Assembly: GCA_002417905.1 (NCBI GenBank)
Contig: DIDB01000203.1
Span: forward strand, 1 to 22,114
Direction of reading: 5' to 3'
From: Pseudomonadaceae bacterium UBA5811
GTDB taxonomy: Bacteria > Pseudomonadota > Gammaproteobacteria > Pseudomonadales > Pseudomonadaceae
DNA length: 22,114 nucleotides
Each line of letters starts with the position of its first letter. Within the stretch, counting starts at the first letter, position 1. Below are positions 14,286 to 21,660 of the stretch, piece by piece. The notes below the pieces were generated by a model that was not told where the DNA came from, did no database searches, and worked only from the letters and a program-made list of their open reading frames with translations. Both the position numbers and the translations under genes were made by a program.

Positions 14286-14478
14286 ACAGTGTGGCTGTCA
14301 TCCGCTGGCTCCGCCTGCGCCCCGGGAGGACATCGCCCATGCCCATGACCATGTGCATGCCGACGGCACCGTGCACAGCCACTGGCACCAGCATTCTGCC
14401 CGGGAGGGTACCCTGGACAACCACCGGCACCGCCATCGGCCCGACCTCATCTTCCGCCCCGTAACGCCCCGGACCTGA
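14278..14478 (+). CDS. Small Cys/His-rich protein, putative nickel chaperone (CooJ-like role)
   Basis: This 66-residue protein starts MCEQCGC, the same CxxCGC head that opens HypB nickel chaperones, and then has a histidine-rich stretch (about residues 21-49); 12 of 66 residues are histidine. There is no GTPase domain, so it is a metal-binding head and tail without the engine. Alternating AHAHDHVH and HSHWHQH runs would bind several Ni(II). It begins 8 bases before the cooC stop, after an AGGGAAG ribosome site, and closes the operon. R. rubrum CooJ is a His-rich CODH nickel chaperone, but CooJ carries its histidines at the C-terminus and I see no other likeness; CooT also starts MC but is not His-rich. 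Function is inferred from composition and context. Confidence 0.8.
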   Translation: MCEQCGCHPLAPPAPREDIAHAHDHVHADGTVHSHWHQHSAREGTLDNHRHRHRPDLIFRPVTPRT

Positions 14479-14617
14479 CCAGACCACTGCTCTGCCAGGC
14501 AAGGCTGCCTGACGCCTGCAGCAACACTCTCCGGGGCCAGACCGCCTATACTGGCATCGCCCGGCCACCCTATCATCACCAGTGGCTGACTGCTCCCGTC
14601 CCCTGCCAAGGAACTGC

Positions 14618-15382
14618 ATGACTCCAATTACTGCCTGCGTTGACGGTTCTGCCGCCACTCGCGCTGTCTGCGATGCCGCCTTCTGGGCCAGCACCCGGCT
14701 GGGAAAGCCCCTGACCCTGCTGCAGGTACTGGAACCGGCCGCCGACGGGAGCGGCCAGCAGCAGCTGCTGGCCTGCAAGCAGGGTGAAATTCTGCTGCAG
14801 GCCACCGGCCAGCACCTCATGCTGCTCAGCGAAGGGGCCATCCGGCCCTGCCTTATCCAGCGGCCAGCGCCCCTGACCGCAGCCCTGCAGGCACTGCAGG
14901 TGGGCCGCAGCGGCCTGACCATCATCGGCCGGCATGGCTGCCGGACCCACTGTCTGGGCCTTGACCGTCACCTGCAACCCCTGATCCGCAATCTGCAGCA
15001 ACCGCTGCTGGTGGTACATGGCCGCTTCAGTCCGCCGGCAGCCCTGCAGGTGCTGGCCAGTGATCGTCCAGCACTGGAGCACGTTATGGATTATCTGGGC
15101 CAGACGCCCCTAGCCACGGGCCTGCCCTGCCAGCTGTATGGCACACCGGATCTGGAGCCTGCACTGGCCAGGGCCCGGCAGCGGCTGGAAGCCATTGGTT
15201 ACCCCTGCCCAGCCCCACCCATCTGTGGCGCACTGCCCGCCCTGCTGACCGGCCAGACGGCCACAACGGAGCAGGCCTGCACCCTGCAGATTATGGGCAT
15301 TAGCGGACAACCCACCGCCGAAAGCGGCCTAGCGCTGGATATCCTGCGCCATACACCACAATCCCTGCTGCTGGTTCCCTGA
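14618..15382 (+). CDS. UspA-like universal stress protein, two-domain, degenerate
   Basis: The ATG at 14618 follows AAGGA by 4 bases and starts where homology does (TPITACVDGSAATRAVCDAAFWASTRLG, the UspA beta1-alpha1 unit). The 254-residue cytosolic protein has a first UspA domain (about 1-140) ending IRNLQQPLLVV, and a second half ending PQSLLLVP. The ATP-binding pattern G-x2-G-x9-G(S/T) is only half kept (GRHG, then no GS/GN), and the second domain lacks it, so nucleotide binding may be lost. It lies 139 bp after the coo operon on the same strand; a TATACT near 14547 could serve as its own -10. Role unknown; an accessory to CO metabolism is only a guess. Confidence 0.75.
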   Translation: MTPITACVDGSAATRAVCDAAFWASTRLGKPLTLLQVLEPAADGSGQQQLLACKQGEILLQATGQHLMLLSEGAIRPCLIQRPAPLTAALQALQVGRSGLTIIGRHGCRTHCLGLDRHLQPLIRNLQQPLLVVHGRFSPPAALQVLASDRPALEHVMDYLGQTPLATGLPCQLYGTPDLEPALARARQRLEAIGYPCPAPPICGALPALLTGQTATTEQACTLQIMGISGQPTAESGLALDILRHTPQSLLLVP

Positions 15383-15462
15383 ACGACCGTCTGGCAAATG
15401 ACCAGCATAAGCTTTTCCAGTCTCCGAAGGGGCTCCCGGGCCGCACAGTTTGTTTTCCAGAT

Positions 15463-15492
15463 TTGACCAGCAGACAAAAGTCTCTTTATTTT
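15463..15492 (+). promoter_or_regulatory. Candidate sigma-70 promoter for the small exported protein
   Basis: TTGACC (15463-15468) and TATTTT (15487-15492) are 18 bases apart in an AT-rich island, with the ATG at 15604 about 105 bases further on. Confidence 0.35.
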
Positions 15493-15603
15493 TTCATCCA
15501 TATCCCCCAGATTAGAGCGGCCAGCACGGCAACAGCGCCGGATGATCCGGCCGGCCGGGCTTCCTTCACACAGACTGAACCGCGACCTCCGGGAGATATG
15601 TTC

Positions 15604-15795
15604 ATGCAAGCCATGACGGTTACTTTCGCTGCTGCCGCACTGTCCCTTGGTGTGGCCACTACATTGCTCAATACGGGAAATGCTGAAAGCGCCCCCGACA
15701 ACGGGCGCAGCCGGGAACCCGCTACTGAAGAACGGGAGCGTGCCGGAGCTGCCGAAAAACGGGCCGCCCCCGATCACAGGCTACAGCAGCGCTGA
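15604..15795 (+). CDS. Small putative exported protein, 63 aa
   Basis: I do not recognise this protein. The start at 15604 is preferred over the ATG at 15598 because GGGAG then lies 8 rather than 2 bases upstream. The first 27 residues (MQAMTVTFAAAALSLGVATT and on) look like a signal peptide or single membrane anchor, possibly cut near NAES. The rest is short, charged and low in complexity (RSREPATEERERAGAAEKRA), likely disordered. A promoter-like pair precedes it. It is convergent with the RcsF-like lipoprotein gene, 17 bp away. Another open frame (15647-15886) overlaps it but has no ribosome site. A chance frame cannot be excluded. Confidence 0.45.
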   Translation: MQAMTVTFAAAALSLGVATTLLNTGNAESAPDNGRSREPATEERERAGAAEKRAAPDHRLQQR

Positions 15796-15812
15796 TCCGG
15801 ACGAACCCTGGA

Positions 15813-16190
15813 TCAGTGCTGGCCAGCCGGCTTCACCAGCCGGGCGGCTTTTCCCTCGCAGCGCAGGGACTCCCTGCAGCGGCTGACCAGATCGTAGCTT
15901 TCCTTGTGGCAGCGGAAATCCACCACCACATCGCCACCCAGCCGGATGGTACGGAGCTTCAGCAGCCAGAGCGATTCGCCCCGGGTATTGGGAAAGCGCA
16001 GGGAGGCATTGCTGTCACAGGAGTTGCTCTGGATCTCGTGTATAAGGGACAGGGCCGGCGGAGTCACCGTGGCCGGATAAGCCATGACATTCTCCGCCTC
16101 CCGGATTTCATGGGGATAAAAATTGGCTGTCGTCGCCGCGCAACCCGCCAGCAGACCAGCCACGCCCATACCCTGATAAAACCGCTTCAT
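15813..16190 (-). CDS. RcsF-like outer-membrane lipoprotein
   Basis: This 125-residue precursor has a lipoprotein signal (MKRFYQGMGVAGLLAGC; lipobox LLAG-C17) and a small mature domain with four cysteines in SCDS, RCHK, RCRES and RCEG contexts. The spacing and the order (early Cys after a G/S-rich strand, then L..K...GGDVVV...C and two late Cys) follow the RcsF fold, whose two disulfides are essential in E. coli. RcsF senses envelope damage for the Rcs phosphorelay, but RcsF-like domains occur in species without Rcs. The stop lies 17 bp from the convergent small gene. The family call rests on pattern rather than strong identity. Confidence 0.6.
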   Translation of the reverse strand: MKRFYQGMGVAGLLAGCAATTANFYPHEIREAENVMAYPATVTPPALSLIHEIQSNSCDSNASLRFPNTRGESLWLLKLRTIRLGGDVVVDFRCHKESYDLVSRCRESLRCEGKAARLVKPAGQH

Positions 16191-16342
16191 GTCGCTTCAC
16201 TTGAGGGCCTGATTTCCACAAGGCGCAGTGTATCTCATGACCTGCCGGCATTTTCCGGAAAAACTTGGCGTTTCGGAGGCCTGCCGGGCGACAATGGCTC
16301 ACTCTGATTCCGGCAGGCGGCCTGTATCAAGGCCGATGGGTT

Positions 16343-17302
16343 ATGTGGAAAAAAGTTTTTCTGAGTCTCGCCGCTCTCGGTGTGATTCTGGTTGCACTTT
16401 ACAGTCTGGGCTCACTGTTGCGCCCCAGCATCCAAGGGCGGATTTTTGAAACCCTGGTCCGCCATACCGAGACCAAACAGCAGAATGCCCACTTTGCCGA
16501 ACGGCCAGCAGGGCAACTGGCCAGCGTGCCTCCCCCGGCCGGGCTGATGTCGCGCTACCGCATCAGCTCCCGGCCCTTTGACGGGCACACCCTGTGGAGT
16601 ATGGCGCCACTGGAGGGCGAAAACCGCCAGCAGGTGCTCTATCTGCATGGCGGCGCCTATGTCAGCGGCATCTCGGCCATGCACTGGCGCACACTGGCAG
16701 AATTTGTCGACCGCTGCCAATGCACCTTTATCCTGCCGGACTACCCGCTGGCACCCCGTCACCAGGTGGATGAAACCCTCCATCTGCTGGTGTCCCTGTA
16801 CCGGGAGCTGCTGGCGACCTATGGTGCCAGCAACCTGACCCTGATGGGGGACTCTGCCGGGGGCGGGCTGGCCATGGCGCTGGCCATGCAGCTGCGCCAG
16901 AAAGACCTTGAGCAGCCCGCCCGGCTGATCCTGCTCTCGCCCTGGCTGGATATCAGTCTGAGCAATCCGGACATAGCCCGGGTTGACCGGCATGACCCGA
17001 TTCTCAGTGTACCTGGCCTGAAACAGGCCGGGCAGGCCTGGGCAGGTCCGCATGCCCTGACCGATTACCAGGTCAGCCCGCTGTATGGCCCGCTTGAGGA
17101 GCTGGCACCCATCCTGCTGTTTACCGGCACTCACGACATTCTGATGCCCGATGCCCGCCGGCTGCGTGAACGGGCAGCGGCGGCCCACGCCCGGCTGGAC
17201 TACCGCGAATATCCCGGCATGCTGCACTGCTGGTATATCGCAGATTACCTGCCAGAAACCCGGGAACTGCTGGAACAGGTCGGCCAGAACCTCAATCCAT
17301 AA
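16343..17302 (+). CDS. Alpha/beta hydrolase of the hormone-sensitive lipase (HSL) family, membrane-anchored
   Basis: The ATG at 16343 begins with a basic residue pair and a hydrophobic helix (MWKKVFLSLAALGVILVALYSLG), so the 319-residue enzyme is anchored or exported. The HSL family marks are complete: HGGAY oxyanion motif (102-106), nucleophile S171 in GDSAGGG, acid D265 in THDIL and H295 in MLHCW, in the usual order. Members hydrolyse short acyl esters; the true substrate cannot be read from sequence. The ribosome site is poor (GGG only). It is divergent from the RcsF-like gene with 152 bp between starts, and its stop lies 10 bp from the convergent mntP stop. Confidence 0.88.
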   Translation: MWKKVFLSLAALGVILVALYSLGSLLRPSIQGRIFETLVRHTETKQQNAHFAERPAGQLASVPPPAGLMSRYRISSRPFDGHTLWSMAPLEGENRQQVLYLHGGAYVSGISAMHWRTLAEFVDRCQCTFILPDYPLAPRHQVDETLHLLVSLYRELLATYGASNLTLMGDSAGGGLAMALAMQLRQKDLEQPARLILLSPWLDISLSNPDIARVDRHDPILSVPGLKQAGQAWAGPHALTDYQVSPLYGPLEELAPILLFTGTHDILMPDARRLRERAAAAHARLDYREYPGMLHCWYIADYLPETRELLEQVGQNLNP

Positions 17303-17312
17303 GGCCCGCTGT

Positions 17313-17912
17313 TCAGGAAGCCAGAGCCACCAGACCACCGGCCTCGCCAGCCGCCAGGTGGTCAAACAGGATCAGGGCACCAATGGCGATCAGCACCACG
17401 CCCCCGATAATTTCTGCCCGCTTGCCAATCAGGGCGCCAATGCGCTGGCCCAGCATCACGCCGAGCGTCACCATCAGGGTAGTGGCCAGACCGATGGCCA
17501 GGGCGGCCTCAACAATGCTGACTTCAACAAAGGCCAGCGTTACCCCCACCGCCAAGGCATCAATGCTGGTCGCAATCCCGGTCAGGGCCAGAATCCAGAA
17601 AGAGTGCCGGGTTTTGGGTGCCTCCTCCCCGTCCTCCGGCTCGCCAAAACCGGCCCAGATCATATGGCCGCCCAGACAGAGCAGCAGGGTAAAGGCAATC
17701 CAGTGATCCCACTGGGCCAGATAGCGGGTGGCTACCATGCCCAGCCCCCAGCCCAGCAGCGGCATCAGGGTTTCAATAGAGCCAAAAATCAGCCCGGTCC
17801 GCAGGGCCTCCCGGAAGGGCGGCCGGTGCAGGGCCGCCCCCTTGGCGACGGCCGCCGCAAAGGCATCAGTGGACATGGCGAAAGCAATCAGGATGATGGA
17901 GGTCAGGTTCAT
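17313..17912 (-). CDS. mntP: Manganese efflux pump MntP
   Basis: This 199-residue inner-membrane protein exports Mn(II). It has six hydrophobic helices in two repeats of three, with the paired acidic motifs of the family, [12 protein letters not shown] near residue 14 and [13 protein letters not shown] near 115, that form the transport path. The loop between the repeats is acidic ([10 protein letters not shown]). Length equals the usual 185-200. It is monocistronic and convergent with the hydrolase. A manganese riboswitch in its leader supports the call, as in the E. coli gene (formerly yebN). Confidence 0.94.
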   Translation of the reverse strand: MNLTSIILIAFAMSTDAFAAAVAKGAALHRPPFREALRTGLIFGSIETLMPLLGWGLGMVATRYLAQWDHWIAFTLLLCLGGHMIWAGFGEPEDGEEAPKTRHSFWILALTGIATSIDALAVGVTLAFVEVSIVEAALAIGLATTLMVTLGVMLGQRIGALIGKRAEIIGGVVLIAIGALILFDHLAAGEAGGLVALAS

Positions 17913-17959
17913 CAGGCATATCCGTCGGGCAGTTCGAGTCCACGGCCAGCCACGCGCCC

Positions 17960-18090
17960 GACCCAGACGCGGCCCTGCCGATGGTCTCGCCAGCCCGAAG
18001 GTGTCCGGACCACGGTCAGACGACCGAGAATGTTGACCCGGACGTTTTCACGGCAATCCGTGAAAACCGGCTACTCCCCATTGAGACAGC
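17960..18090 (-). ncRNA. yybP-ykoY manganese riboswitch in the mntP leader
   Basis: On the minus strand the leader shows GGGGAGTAG (about 18081-18070), a perfect 10-bp stem GTTTTCACGG/CCGTGAAAAC, GTCAACATTCTC, then CTGGCGAGACC (about 17993-17983). These are the two loop motifs and the closing strand of the class. It ends some 50-70 bases before the mntP ATG. Mn(II) binding is expected to raise mntP expression. Exact ends were set by eye. Confidence 0.85.
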
Positions 18091-18135
18091 GCACCATACG
18101 CGACAGGGACCGGCATTGCCAGATAAAGGACCGGG

Positions 18136-18411
18136 CTATTTAAGGTAGGAGCGCAGCAGCAGCGCAATCTGCTCGACATCCTCCTGCCGCTGCTCCGGTG
18201 TCATCCGGTCACTGCCCAGATGCTCGCGGATATGCCCCTCCATGACTTCGGTCATCAACCCGTTAACAGCGCCCCGGATGGCCGCGATCTGCTGCAGTAC
18301 CGCCAGACAGTCCCTCTCCTCCAGCAGGGCCGTTTCCAGCGCGGCCGCCTGACCCCTGATCCGGCGAACCCGGGCCAGCAGGGATTTCTGGTTACGGGTG
18401 GTATGTGCCAT
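18136..18411 (-). CDS. RcnR/DmeR-type Ni/Co-responsive repressor (CsoR-FrmR family)
   Basis: The frame is open from 18657, but the ATG at 18411 has AAGGAG 8 bases before it and starts at the family start. The 91-residue all-helical protein has the CsoR/RcnR/FrmR fold (RVRRIRGQAAALE, then IAAIRGAVNGLMTEVMEGHIREHL). The fingerprint H3, C35, H60 and H64 equals that of E. coli RcnR, which binds Ni(II) and Co(II), and not that of CsoR (C-H-C) or FrmR. It is divergent from the CDF exporter across 70 bp that holds two overlapping dyads. It should repress the exporter until Ni or Co rises. Confidence 0.88.
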   Translation of the reverse strand: MAHTTRNQKSLLARVRRIRGQAAALETALLEERDCLAVLQQIAAIRGAVNGLMTEVMEGHIREHLGSDRMTPEQRQEDVEQIALLLRSYLK

Positions 18412-18432
18412 CCGGTCACTCCTTAAAATAAC

Positions 18433-18459
18433 ATACTGGGGTATAGTATCTACATACCC
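18433..18459. promoter_or_regulatory. Operator region between the RcnR-type repressor and the exporter
   Basis: ATACTGGGGTATAGTAT (18433-18449) has ATACT/AGTAT arms around a G-run, much like RcnR operators (TACT-G-tract-AGTA). A second dyad, GGGTAT (18439-18444) with ATACCC (18454-18459), overlaps it. A -10-like TATAGT (18442-18447) lies inside, so binding would shut off the exporter and probably the repressor gene too. Confidence 0.7.
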
Positions 18460-18481
18460 TGACTCCTGAGGATAACAGACC

Positions 18482-19438
18482 ATGGCTGAACCCTCCGCCG
18501 GCGCATGGCAGCACAGCCATGTATTTGATAAAGGCAATCCGCTGGCCGAACGCAATACCCGGCTGGCCGTCTGGCTGACGGCGGGCATGATGCTGGCCGA
18601 AATTGCCGGCGGCTGGCTGTTCAACTCCATGGCCCTGCTGGCGGATGGCTGGCACATGAGCTCCCACGCCCTGGCTCTGGGACTGGCGGTTCTGGCCTAC
18701 CGGGCGGCCCGACACTATGCCGGCCATCCACGCTTCAGTTTCGGCACCTGGAAAATCGAGATCCTGGGGGGCTATACCAGCGCCCTGTTCCTGGTCGGCG
18801 TGGCACTCCTGATGCTGGTGCAGTCAGTCGGCCGGCTGCTGGAGCCAGTCCCCATCCACTATGAACAGGCCATGCTAATCGCTGCTGCCGGGCTGGCAGT
18901 CAACCTGGCCTGCGCCTGGCTGCTGCGGGATAACCATCAGCATGCCCATGATCACCACGGACACGACCACAGCCACGGGCATTCCCACCACGACCTGAAC
19001 CTGCGCTCGGCTTACCTGCATGTAATCACGGACGCAGCCACTTCCGTTCTGGCCATTCTCGCCCTGGCAGGAGGCCAGCTCTGGGGGGCCAGCTGGCTGG
19101 ACCCGGTGATGGGGATTGCCGGGGCCATCGTGGTAGGTCTCTGGGCCCGTGGCCTGCTGCGGGATACCAGCCGGGTGCTGCTGGATGCCGAGATGGATGC
19201 ACCGGTTGTGGCAGAAATCCGTGAGGTTATCGAACACAGCCCGGTCCGGGCCGAAATTACCGATCTGCATGTCTGGCGCGTCGGCCGTGGCCAGTATGCC
19301 TGCATCCTCGCACTGGCCGTGGCACCTGACGTAATAGCCAGCCCTGACCTGTTTCGCCAGCAACTGGGCATCCACGAGGAGCTGGTACATATCACGGTCG
19401 AAATCAACCCGCTACCCGCTGCCTCCCCTCATGCCTGA
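18482..19438 (+). CDS. dmeF: Cation diffusion facilitator, DmeF-type Co/Ni exporter
   Basis: This 318-residue inner-membrane protein exports divalent metal by proton exchange. Six helices carry the CDF sites: D55 and a histidine-rich WHMSSH in helix 2, H180 and D184 in HVITDA in helix 5, and between helices 4 and 5 a loop with histidines in nearly every position (residues 152-170). The N-terminal H-x-H-x-F stretch is common in the DmeF branch. The C-terminal domain (about 225-318) is the usual ferredoxin-like cytosolic part. The divergent RcnR-type repressor points to Co and Ni rather than Zn. The ribosome site is TGAGGA. It overlaps the downstream YqaA gene by 8 bases. Confidence 0.88.
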   Translation: MAEPSAGAWQHSHVFDKGNPLAERNTRLAVWLTAGMMLAEIAGGWLFNSMALLADGWHMSSHALALGLAVLAYRAARHYAGHPRFSFGTWKIEILGGYTSALFLVGVALLMLVQSVGRLLEPVPIHYEQAMLIAAAGLAVNLACAWLLRDNHQHAHDHHGHDHSHGHSHHDLNLRSAYLHVITDAATSVLAILALAGGQLWGASWLDPVMGIAGAIVVGLWARGLLRDTSRVLLDAEMDAPVVAEIREVIEHSPVRAEITDLHVWRVGRGQYACILALAVAPDVIASPDLFRQQLGIHEELVHITVEINPLPAASPHA

Positions 19439-19868
19439 ACTGGCGGTTTATACCGGGCTGTTTATCCTGGCCTTTGGTGCCGCCACCCTGCTACCCCTGC
19501 AGTCCGAGGCGGTACTGGCCGGGCTGCTGCTGGAGGGCAGCCACGCGCCGGCCCTGCTGGTGCTGAGTGCTACAGCGGGCAATGTGCTGGGTTCAGTCAC
19601 CAACTGGCTGCTGGGACGGGGCATTGAGCGTTATCAGCAGCGCCGCTGGTTTCCGGTCAGCCCGGACCAGCTGGCCCGGGCCCAACGCCTGTACCAGCGC
19701 TATGGGCAGGCGTCGCTGCTGCTGAGCTGGCTGCCGGTTATCGGCGATCCCCTGACCCTGCTGGCAGGAGTCATGCGCGAACCCTTCGGCCGTTTCCTGC
19801 TGCTGGTCAGCCTGGCCAAGGCCGGCCGCTATGGCCTGCTGGCCCTGGTCACCCTGCAGTTCAGCTGA
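19431..19868 (+). CDS. YqaA-like DedA/SNARE-associated membrane protein
   Basis: This 145-residue protein matches the short YqaA branch of the DedA family (E. coli YqaA has 142). It has about four hydrophobic stretches. The DedA core is visible as AGNVLGSVTNWLLGRG, followed by the amphipathic YQRYGQASLLLSWLPVIGDPLTLLAGVMREP, where G-x-P and an arginine make the conserved re-entrant loop. DedA proteins act in lipid flipping and membrane energy; the YqaA branch is unassigned. It begins 8 bases before the dmeF stop, so it is translated with the exporter and probably induced by Ni or Co. Its stop is 7 bp from the convergent arsB stop. Confidence 0.86.
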   Translation: MPELAVYTGLFILAFGAATLLPLQSEAVLAGLLLEGSHAPALLVLSATAGNVLGSVTNWLLGRGIERYQQRRWFPVSPDQLARAQRLYQRYGQASLLLSWLPVIGDPLTLLAGVMREPFGRFLLLVSLAKAGRYGLLALVTLQFS

Positions 19869-19875
19869 GCAGCAT

Positions 19876-21156
19876 TCAGGACAGCCGCCAGGCCAGTGCC
19901 AGCAGGGTAACCAGCAGGACTGGCAGGGTCAGGATGATGCCCGTGCGAAAATAATAGCCCCAGCCAATGCGAATCTGCCGGCGCTCCAGCACATGCAGCC
20001 ACAGCAGGGTTGCCAGACTGCCGATCGGCGTGATTTTTGGGCCAAGGTCACAGCCAATCACATTGGCATAGATCATGGCCTCGCGGACCAGACCTTCTGC
20101 CTGGCTGGCCTCTACCGACAGGGCACCCACCAGCACCGTGGGCATATTGTTCATCACAGAAGACAGCAGCGCACTGAGCAGACCCGTTCCCAGCGCAGCC
20201 ACCCAGAGGCCCTGCCCGGCCAGGGTATCCAGCAGACCGGTCAGGTAGTCCGTCAGCCCGGCATTGCGCAGGCCATAGACCACCAGATACATCCCCAGCG
20301 AGAACACCACCACTTGCCAGGGCGCCTCGCGCAGCACCTTGCCGACTGGAATGACACCACCCCGCCGGGCAACCCGGAACAGTCCGGCAGCACATAGGGC
20401 GGCCATCACGCTGATCGGCACTCCCAGCGACTCAATCACCAGAAAGCCGGCCAGCAACACCAGCAGCGTCCAGCCACCTGCCCGGAAGGTGGCCGGATCA
20501 CGGATCGCCTCAACCGGCCGGCGCAGCTGTTGCAGGGCATAGGCATGCGGAATGTCCCGGCGGTACAGCCATAGCAGTACCCCCAGGCTGGCCAGGATGC
20601 TGACCAGATCCACCGGCAGCATCACCGAAGCATAATGGCTGAAACCCAGCTGGAAATAGTCAGCTGAAACAATGTTCACCAGATTGGACACCACCAGTGG
20701 CAGGCTGGACGTATCGGCAATAAAGCCGGCTGCCATGACAAAAGCCAGGGTCGCTGCCGGAGGAAACTGCAGGGCGCGCAGCATGGCAATCACAATGGGC
20801 GTCAGGATCAGCGCTGCCCCGTCATTGGCAAACAGGGCCGCCACCACGGCCCCCAGCAGAATAATGAACACAAACAGCCGGGGCCCGCTGCCCCGGCCCC
20901 AGCGGGCCACATGCAGGGCCGCCCACTCAAAAAAGCCGGCTTCATCCAGCAGCAGGCTGATCATGATTACAGCAATAAAAGTTGCAGTGGCATTCCAGAC
21001 AATTTGCCAGACTACCGGGATATCCGCCCAGTCCACCACGCCTGCAGCCAGTGCCAGCACCGCTCCCAGGCTGGCACTCCAGCCCACTCCGAGCCCCCGG
21101 GGCTGCCAGATCACCAGCACCAGGGTCAGCAAAAAAATACCCGCAGCCATCAGCAT
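19876..21156 (-). CDS. arsB: Arsenite/antimonite efflux permease ArsB
   Basis: This 426-residue inner-membrane protein (E. coli 429) has about twelve hydrophobic segments and the ArsB signatures: [47 protein letters not shown] and [23 protein letters not shown]. It expels As(III) or Sb(III) by itself using the proton gradient, or with an ArsA ATPase, which is not seen here. It lies 11 bp after arsR on the same strand in a two-gene operon. No arsC arsenate reductase is adjacent. Confidence 0.95.
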   Translation of the reverse strand: MLMAAGIFLLTLVLVIWQPRGLGVGWSASLGAVLALAAGVVDWADIPVVWQIVWNATATFIAVIMISLLLDEAGFFEWAALHVARWGRGSGPRLFVFIILLGAVVAALFANDGAALILTPIVIAMLRALQFPPAATLAFVMAAGFIADTSSLPLVVSNLVNIVSADYFQLGFSHYASVMLPVDLVSILASLGVLLWLYRRDIPHAYALQQLRRPVEAIRDPATFRAGGWTLLVLLAGFLVIESLGVPISVMAALCAAGLFRVARRGGVIPVGKVLREAPWQVVVFSLGMYLVVYGLRNAGLTDYLTGLLDTLAGQGLWVAALGTGLLSALLSSVMNNMPTVLVGALSVEASQAEGLVREAMIYANVIGCDLGPKITPIGSLATLLWLHVLERRQIRIGWGYYFRTGIILTLPVLLVTLLALAWRLS

Positions 21157-21167
21157 GAAATCACCTG

Positions 21168-21509
21168 TCAGTCAGTCGGGGAGCAAGGACTTTTTTCCTG
21201 CAGCGTTTCCAGCCGCTGCAACTCCAGCGGCAGACAATCCTCCCGGCTCTCCTGCAGCGCCTGCAGCACCTGGCGCGCCCAGCCCGGCAGCTGTGGATTC
21301 AGCCGGTAATACACCCACTGCCCCTGGCGCCGGCCAGACAACAGCCCCTGACGGCGCAGCATGGCCAGATGCCGGGAGATTCTGGGCTGGCTGAGTGCCA
21401 GCGCAGCCACCAGCTCGCAGACACACAGCTCCTGACGGAGCAGCATCAGCCGCACCAGACGCAGGCGGGTGTCATCCGCCAGACATTTGAACAGCGCAAC
21501 AGGCGTCAT
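21168..21509 (-). CDS. arsR: ArsR-family arsenic-responsive repressor
   Basis: The ATG at 21509 is chosen because homology starts there and a GGGGGG run lies about 10 bases upstream; the frame continues to 21662 without family features. The 113-residue protein has the winged helix of the ArsR/SmtB family ([32 protein letters not shown]) and the As(III)-binding ELCVCEL with C29 and C31 in the alpha-3 helix, as in plasmid R773 ArsR. It would bind the perfect dyad at 21542-21563 and release it on As(III), controlling arsRB. Confidence 0.94.
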   Translation of the reverse strand: MTPVALFKCLADDTRLRLVRLMLLRQELCVCELVAALALSQPRISRHLAMLRRQGLLSGRRQGQWVYYRLNPQLPGWARQVLQALQESREDCLPLELQRLETLQEKSPCSPTD

Positions 21510-21539
21510 GGATACCGCCCCCCAGTTTTGAAGCCCGCC

Positions 21540-21567
21540 AGCATATATGGAAATCCATATATGTAAA
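21540..21567 (-). promoter_or_regulatory. arsRB promoter with a perfect ArsR operator dyad
   Basis: The arms CATATATGGA (21542-21551) and TCCATATATG (21554-21563) are perfectly complementary around two As. On the minus strand TTTACA (21567-21562) and TATGCT (21545-21540) lie 16 bases apart and bracket the dyad, so bound ArsR would cover the whole core promoter. Confidence 0.8.
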
Positions 21568-21660
21568 GTGCTGCCGGCCCCTGTCATGCAACTGCATGGA
21601 AGACCTGCCAGGCTCTCGTCATGCCTTTTCCGCATCAGCAGTGCAACGGAGCCGCACGTC

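Noticed and set aside
14278..14478. CooT as identity of the small protein
   Set aside because: CooT begins MC but is not histidine-rich and lacks CxxCGC.
13768..14925. Minus-strand open frame of 385 codons
   Set aside because: Crosses antisense through cooC, the small Cys/His gene and the Usp gene; arginine- and proline-rich with no family features.
15647..15886. Plus-strand frame of 79 codons overlapping the small exported protein
   Set aside because: No ribosome site, runs into the RcsF-like gene on the other strand; the frame at 15604 has a signal-like start.
16251..16262. Perfect palindrome TTTTCCGGAAAA between the RcsF-like and hydrolase genes
   Set aside because: Several 12-bp palindromes are expected by chance in 22 kb and no known regulator site matches, so it was not listed as a feature.
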